The position numbers and the translations under genes are program-made. The notes under the pieces were generated by a model. The model searched no databases and was not told the DNA's origin. It worked only from the letters and a program-made list of their open reading frames with translations. A stretch of DNA of 64,000 nt from Liopterus haemorrhoidalis. Its lineage: Eukaryota > Arthropoda > Insecta > Coleoptera > Dytiscidae. The stretch covers positions 48,788,250 through 48,852,249 of the forward strand of contig OZ020613.1 in assembly GCA_963971575.1 (NCBI GenBank), written 5' to 3'. Below, piece after piece: positions 58,615 to 64,000 of the stretch. Every line of letters begins with the position of its first letter. Within the stretch, counting starts at the first letter, position 1.

Positions 58615-59721
58615 CCCCTTAAGGACCGATTTTTTTCCAAATAAATGCACCAAAAAATCATTTTTTTAATAATGAAAACTAATATTTTGACATATTAAGC
58701 ACACAAAAAAGTTTGTTTACAAAAAACAACTTTATTTTTATAAATAAACATTTTTATTTAATTCAATCAAATGATAAATAAAATCAAATGATAAGTAAAA
58801 ATGATACATATTAGTAAAATAAGAAAAAACATAATATATAAGAAAATAATACGTAGATAAATTAAAATAATTAATAATTTAATTCTGTATGGTAAACTTG
58901 GAAGCATGGAGAAACACATAATGCAACAGCAAGACTCTCTCCTCTTTCTTTTTCCTTGGTCGTCCCTTTGATTGCTGCATACAATATACACGCTAGTAGA
59001 TTGTTTTTTCTTTTCTGTTGCAGGAATACTGTCAGGAAAATGCCTTTCAATTAGCCTCGATGGGCCTTGTTTTCTTGGAGGACCAGATTTTTTTTGTTCC
59101 TGCGCCCGTGTGAAAATTTTGAATATTCTTTTCCATCAGCGATTTTTTGAATTCTAAATTACTCTTCTGACCTCTATTTTTTTGCATAACACAAAAGCGT
59201 TCCATATACATATGTCGAACCAGAGCCGTAGCAATGTTTTTGGCACCCTTGGCAAATGAAGTAAATTGATAAAATTTACTTCCCCAAAAGCAAATGATTA
59301 GCCAAAAACAAGGTCCTAACCTCCCAAATTCAAGTGAAGGAAGAGAAAAAAAAATCCCGCGCCCTTATCAAACCTTGCGCCCCTAGCAAATGCCCCGACG
59401 CCATCCCGTTGCTACGGTACTGTGTTGAACAAATGAAAATATTTTTTTTATACTACCGTTTTTCCTCTTTTCTTTTGGATAATTTTGCATTTGTTGGTCT
59501 AGTAGATCTACCCCAGCCATTGTGTCATTATAATCAATTATAACTTTTGGTTTCTAAACTGTATTACCATCTTTATTTTTTTTTTGTAAGATCATTTTCT
59601 TGAGTTATTTCAGGCAAATACATAATGGAACATAAAATATGTGACCGGCCGAGTTATCTCAGGTACGGTCTTTTTGAACCAAGTGTGGCCCAAGATAACT
59701 TGGGCCCTGGTCCTTAAGAGG
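58615..59721 (-). mobile_element. piggyBac-like element, degenerate
   Basis: TTAA at 58611-58614 and 59722-59725; ends CCCCTTAAGGACCGAT and, inverted, CCTCTTAAGGACCAGG. The minus strand at 58860-59100 reads RLIERHFPDSIPATEKKKQS then VYIVCSNQ and CCCIMCFSMLP, the C-terminal cysteine-rich domain of piggyBac transposases with some cysteines lost. The catalytic core is absent. Lies in gene E intron 2. Confidence 0.8.
59221..59422. mobile_element. Small hAT-like MITE nested in the piggyBac element
   Basis: CAGAGCCGTAGCAATG and, inverted, CAGTACCGTAGCAACGGG, flanked by TGTCGAAC (59213-59220) and TGTTGAAC (59423-59430), an 8-base duplication with one change. Confidence 0.72.
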
Positions 59722-60088
59722 TTAATTACATGTAGAAATCATAATTATGATAAAGCATCTTTTATTTCTTTCCTAGGAGTTTTAGTAGATCCTATTCATA
59801 AATAGGATGAACACATTCGTGCAATTATTAATAAAATTTGTAATACATTCCTTTTGCGCACTATATTGTACGCCCAAATGAACTATACAAATAAATCACC
59901 ATTTCTTCTTGAACAGGTATCATCTATTGAAGGCTTGCGATATAAACCGACACAGTGACCTGAACTGTGAAACTTTTACTTCATTTTTCCAATTCTAAGA
60001 CTTTTACGCTAGGAACTTACGCTGTGCAATATTTGTGAACAGTTCGACAGTTGCTCTAAGAATACACTTTTAGACTACCTCTACTGAC

Positions 60089-60220
60089 CCGTGTTTGCAA
60101 CAGCTGCGCTTTCCAATTCATCTCCAAATTCACTGGTGTCCACAGGTTCAGTCTTGATGTAAATCTCCTCTATTTTGGTATCATTACGGTATAACTTAGA
60201 TGCTACTTCATCGTTGATTC
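60089..60220 (-). CDS. Gene E exon 2 (type 2 cassette)
   Basis: Acceptor TTTATTGCAG, donor GTCAGT, 132 bases, phase 1. Encodes GINDEVASKLYRNDTKIEEI, then YIKTEPVDTSEFGDELE and ends ANTG. Confidence 0.82.
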
Positions 60221-60377
60221 CTGCAATAAACAAATCATATTCAAATATAAATTGTTTTTTATAAAAATATATCATTTAAGATGTTCACTAATCAAATATT
60301 CCTCATATAAATTGTGATAACAAGATATGATTAATAGTCTTAATTATGGGTTAGTTGTAAATGTGCTTGATACTGAC

Positions 60378-60489
60378 CACTCTCCCATTCAGCTGTGTAT
60401 TGTATTCGTGGTTTTTCACATTCCTCACTATCTTTAAATTCTATTTTAATATCAGTCTCTTTCTTAATATCATCTATTGTATCATTCAT
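60378..60489 (-). CDS. Gene E exon 1 with start codon
   Basis: Starts MNDTIDDIKKETDIKIEFKD and ends YTAEWESG at donor GTCAGT, phase 1. IKIE provides a further IKxE site. It is the shortest exon 1 of the five. An acceptor-like AAATTTAG lies about 14 bases upstream, so a 5' untranslated exon is again possible. Confidence 0.76.
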
Positions 60490-61488
60490 ATTCTTTCCTT
60501 AAACTAAATTTTTCCAACTATTGTTTCTAATTAACAAACAAGCAAAACCACTTGTTATAACCAGCTGGCTTTATTAATATCAGTAACAATCAGCAAGTAG
60601 CAATCCGTACAAGAATTTCAAATTGTTTGTACATTTCAATCAGGTTTTAACGCACATTTTTAATGAAATTAAAATTATTCCCATTGTTGAATTTGTAGGT
60701 GTTAAGTACAGGGTGTATTAGTTAATAACGCGACTAGATAATATATTCGATAAATGTTTGAATCAATTGTGTTTACACCTACTAATGCAATTTGTTAAAC
60801 TACTTGAGTAATATTTTGTAGTAAGCAGTAAGTATCAATCCGTGCAGATCATAGTACGTGCCATCTACAGAAAAACTACTTAACTAAGTGGTCTTATTAA
60901 TTTTGAATAATATTCATTCGCAACTTCTAATCTAACGCACAGTATGGTCTGAATTTTGAATAAATTTAATAGATTATTCTTATCATTTCATAATGGCATT
61001 CACAATTATGAAATTTAATTGGTTATGAATGTTGGGACATCTATGCGCCCTGTAACCAACTAAGAAGGCGTCTGCATTTTAATAACGGCATTAAAGCTGC
61101 ATCTATCGTAATTCTTTTCGTGTTACTATTTCCCAAGTTTCAATAATTAGTTTCCTGTTGTGTCAGAAGCTAAAGTGTAATCTTATAAGAGATCTTAATA
61201 AAAAATCTTTAGAAGTAAAATGAAAACTTTGATAAAAGGCTAAAGTGAAAGTGAACGTATCTGATGGAACAAGCGTGGAATGCATTTAAAGATTTAATTA
61301 AGTAAATCCTTGGAAATACGAAAAACCCCCAGTATGGAAGACATTGTAGAAAACATGTCACAAAAAGAGCAACTAAATGGATGCAACGTAAGTCTAAAAC
61401 TTCATTTCTTGTATTCTGATTTTAACCACTCCAACCTTAAAATTTAGGAGCTCTAAGTCCATCACAGGCTAAGAGGTTTCATCCGGTA
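60490..61488. other. Upstream of gene E, unassigned
   Basis: Should hold gene E's 5' untranslated exon and promoter, but no confident core promoter was recognised. No gene or element identified. Confidence 0.4.
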
Positions 61489-61490
61489 TA

Positions 61491-62941
61491 GAGCACTCCA
61501 GAATGCTGTCACTTTAAAAACCAATATGGCGGCTGAGGGGTAAACAAAGATTTTACCTGTGTTTACATTTGAAAGCCTAGAGCAAAACAAAACTATATGA
61601 AAAAAAAACATAAAATGCCATTATTTCGTGATGTAGGGGAGTGTGGTAGTTGTGGTGGATGTGACAAAGTGACATTTTTATAACCTGTCGGAAGTTTAAA
61701 AGTATAAATTTAAAACTGCACTACATAACTTATCAGGAGTCAGACGACAATTATAAATGGACTTAGAAAGGCAAATTAAACTGGAAATAAATTAAATAAT
61801 AAAATTAATAAACAAATTTATTTAGCAATTTAAACAAAAATTCCGCAAAATACATTACGATAACAGAACATACAATCATATATATCAAACATGGTTTGAA
61901 TTTGTAGTCATTTGAGGAATATTATCACAACTCGTAGGAAAGACCACTTGTTAATAAAGTGTGAGTATGTTTTACAGCCCAGTACATTAGAAAAGTCTTA
62001 TCGCTAAGTAGAAAACACTACATAAGCTCGTTGGATGTCGCCCACAGTCTTTATCACAAACTATGAACATATTTCTTTATTAAAGCCATACATCAATTTA
62101 CAGCATTCGTTATGAACACTTCACATTTCACTAGCACAACAATAATTTTTTAACCAAAGATTACTCGAAATGCATTGTTGTAACACATAATAAGTTTACG
62201 AACATGATCTTTTGTATGATAAATCCAGAATGCCGATGTATTCATAGTACCACAAAATGTATTAAGTAAATATTTACGCATGTATCAGGACTACATTTCG
62301 AGAATCTACGATTCAGCATATTAGCTTTCACACAAACAACGGAATTGCCTGTCGATGTCAGCTGTGTCACTAAGATCATCACTAATAAAGTTACCAACAC
62401 ACAGAAGAGAATTTTTAACACTTTCACTATTGAGGCACACACTTGTCAGCATGTTTTTTTTTCTTTCGAATGGAACACATTATATTAGGTTTTCCTCCTT
62501 ATCTCACTCCGATATTTTGCTCTAGAACATGAGAGCATGTTCTTGCATTTTCTCTTTTGTGTAGAAAATGTGGGTTAACACGAAATAGCCAGTGATGTGC
62601 ATGACTGTAACTGCTGGAAATATATCTGGACTATATGAGAGATCCTTTTCACTTAATCGGTAGGTCCCACATTGTTAATAATTGAAATTTTCTTCCCATA
62701 CCATACACAAGGTCTTTGTGCTCACTTTCCAATTTCCAAAATGTAATACAAAACTAAAAGTAGGCTTCTGTGTTTTATTAAAATCAACTCGCTTTTATAA
62801 CAAAAACGCAATAATTTCAATAAAAATGATTTATAAGGTTTTGAAAGTACTACTCCACATACTACAGTTATGGCGAATCAAACTTTATTTACCCTCCACG
62901 GACTAACAGCTGTTTTAGCGATCAGCTGTTTTGGAGTGCTC
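61491..62941. mobile_element. TIR element, TA target duplication
   Basis: GAGCACTCCAGAATGCTG and, inverted, GAGCACTCCAAAACAGCTG, flanked by TA (61489-61490, 62942-62943). 1451 bases, no transposase found. A small secreted-peptide-like frame lies inside on the minus strand (62242-62442). Confidence 0.65.
62242..62442 (-). CDS. Hypothetical small secreted peptide, doubtful
   Basis: 66 residues: positively charged start, a long hydrophobic stretch (ILFCVLVTLLVMILVTQL), then STGNSVVCVKANMLNRRFSK and CSPDTC. This looks like a signal peptide and a short cysteine-bearing mature part. GTAAAT follows CSPDTC and could be a donor, making it a first coding exon. It lies inside a TIR element and has no recognised relative, so it may be chance. 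Confidence 0.25.
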   Translation of the reverse strand: MCASIVKVLKILFCVLVTLLVMILVTQLTSTGNSVVCVKANMLNRRFSKCSPDTCVNIYLIHFVVL

Positions 62942-63143
62942 TATTGAAATAGAATGCAGCTACCAGGGTTGATGGAATGTGTCTGTTACGATTACTATTC
63001 GATGATGCAACGAGAAAGTCCTCATGAAAATAAACATAAATTAAAGGAACGTTAATTCATAATAAAGGGAAATGTGTATAATTGAATGCTGATCATCGCA
63101 GTTAGAGGTATGTATTTAACAAGTTTCACAAATAGCTAATTAT

Positions 63144-63503
63144 TAAGAGGATCCTACACTGTACTCGCAAGGAAATTAGTGTATTTGTAAATAATTCATA
63201 GTGTTACGAATTTTGAATAAATATTCACAGAATTAACAAATAATAATTGATCTTAAGATATATTTTTGTTTGATTTTGATCAGTTGCATAGCATGGGTAA
63301 AAATTGCAAAAGCAATATTCTATAACATGTAATAATTCTACAAATTTTACTCATGCTATTCAATCGATCATAATCTAATAAAAATGTATGTAGAGATCAT
63401 ATATTATTAATGCTGCTGTATTATTTTTTCTAGATTTGTAACACTTTATGTATTATTTACAAATACAATGATTTTCTTGCATGTATAGTGTAGGATCCTC
63501 TTA
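63144..63503. mobile_element. MITE with about 50-base TIRs
   Basis: TAAGAGGATCCTACACTGTA and, inverted, TAAGAGGATCCTACACTATA, extending to TTGTATTTGTAAATA-like text. 360 bases, no coding capacity. Confidence 0.82.
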
Positions 63504-63639
63504 TCTGCAGAGCTGTGGTATAGAATAATGGATTCAGTTATCTTAGGCACCATAGTCGGTTTGATTATAATACATAATCTAAGATTTTCTTTGTTTTTTG
63601 CTTGTGGGATCTTTTAGATTGACATTTTTTTGCTTGTTT

Positions 63640-63990
63640 GATCTTTTGAATAGGTTCCAAATTCGATCGATCGAATGGGCAGGTCACATTGTGAGACTGA
63701 GTGATGAGAGATGGACAAGACGAACTACGGAATGGTTGGCGATGGATAAGTAATGGAAAAGAGGGAGACAAAGAACCAGATGGTCCGATAATAGAGTGAG
63801 GGAAATAGGAGAGCAATGCCCAAGCATTGCTCTCCTTGCGGTTGCTCAGGACAGGAAAACTTGAAAAGAGCTAGAGGAGGTCTGTGCTCAGAAATGGGCC
63901 TAACATGCAGGACTAACTTCTCTTAGAAAATGTATACATATTTAGTATTTTAACTATGTGTGGTGTATGTTAATAAAAGGATCTTATTCT
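63640..63990 (+). pseudogene. Non-LTR retrotransposon relic, 3' end
   Basis: Plus strand: RSIEWAGHIVRLSDERWTRR, TTEWLAMDK, stop, WKRGRQRTRWSDNRVREIGE, VAQDRKT, stop, KELEEVCAQKWA. This is the conserved end of a common arthropod endonuclease/reverse transcriptase (WAGHVARM...RGRPKTRW...AQDRKEWK). Confidence 0.75.
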
Positions 63991-64000
63991 TAAACTTAAT

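Noticed and set aside
58767..58991. Cysteine-rich 74-residue frame as a secreted peptide
   Set aside because: The text continues RHFPDSIPATEKKKQ and lies between TTAA-flanked ends, so it is the C-terminal domain of a piggyBac transposase.

Overview
The window looks like nuclear DNA of an insect. It is AT-rich, has short exons with GT-AG introns, carries TTAGG-type repeats inside one mobile element, and is dense with insect-type transposons (mariner/Tc1, hAT, piggyBac, PIF/Harbinger-like, CR1/Jockey-like). I cannot place it to order or species. Nothing suggests bacterial, organellar or viral DNA.

The host content is a cluster of five related C2H2 zinc-finger genes, called A to E here. A (5628-10553, minus), B (12821-18458, minus), C (22523-28674, plus), D (35554-38437, plus) and E (47157-60489, minus) share one plan: a short start exon (type 1), two or three short acidic exons (types 2 and 3), and one large terminal exon with all the fingers. 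Layouts are A 1-2-3-ZF, B 1-2-3-3-ZF, C 1-2-2-ZF, D 1-2-3-ZF, E 1-2-3-ZF. Every intron is phase 1, and all five spliced models give an uninterrupted frame (509, 533, 471, 428 and 579 residues). Nearly every type 2/3 exon carries I-K-x-E followed by acidic residues, which fits a SUMO acceptor consensus. No KRAB, BTB or ZAD domain is visible. By family these are nuclear DNA-binding regulators; their targets cannot be read from sequence.

Layout. 1-322: part of a SWIM zinc-finger exon. 474-4480: tRNA-derived SINE and nested DNA transposons, sharing an ancestral duplication with 10766-12470. 5628-10553: gene A. 10766-12470: SINE and a hAT insertion. 12821-18458: gene B with a long-TIR element and a Tc1 relic in introns. 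18780-22060: Tc1 and mariner relics. 22523-28674: gene C, with a 1.28-kb mariner and a second SWIM relic in introns; its 3' end appears replaced by transposon-like sequence. 29158-33178: a CR1/Jockey-like retrotransposon with one intact 1277-residue ORF. 33583-35431: foldback and MITE elements. 35554-38437: gene D. 38690-40350: retrotransposon relics. 40402-49746: a near-perfect 4.67-kb tandem duplication containing the gene E finger exon, a YqaJ-like nuclease relic, an endonuclease relic and a retrotransposon end. 49387-58308: intron 3 of gene E, packed with nested mobile elements and a broken THAP gene. 58340-60489: 5' exons of gene E. 61491-63990: more TIR elements and a reverse-transcriptase tail.

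The region reads as an expanding zinc-finger cluster growing by segmental duplication (A/B), exon duplication (B, C) and terminal-exon duplication (E), under heavy transposon load. Target-site duplications and paralogous empty sites let many insertions be delimited to the base.
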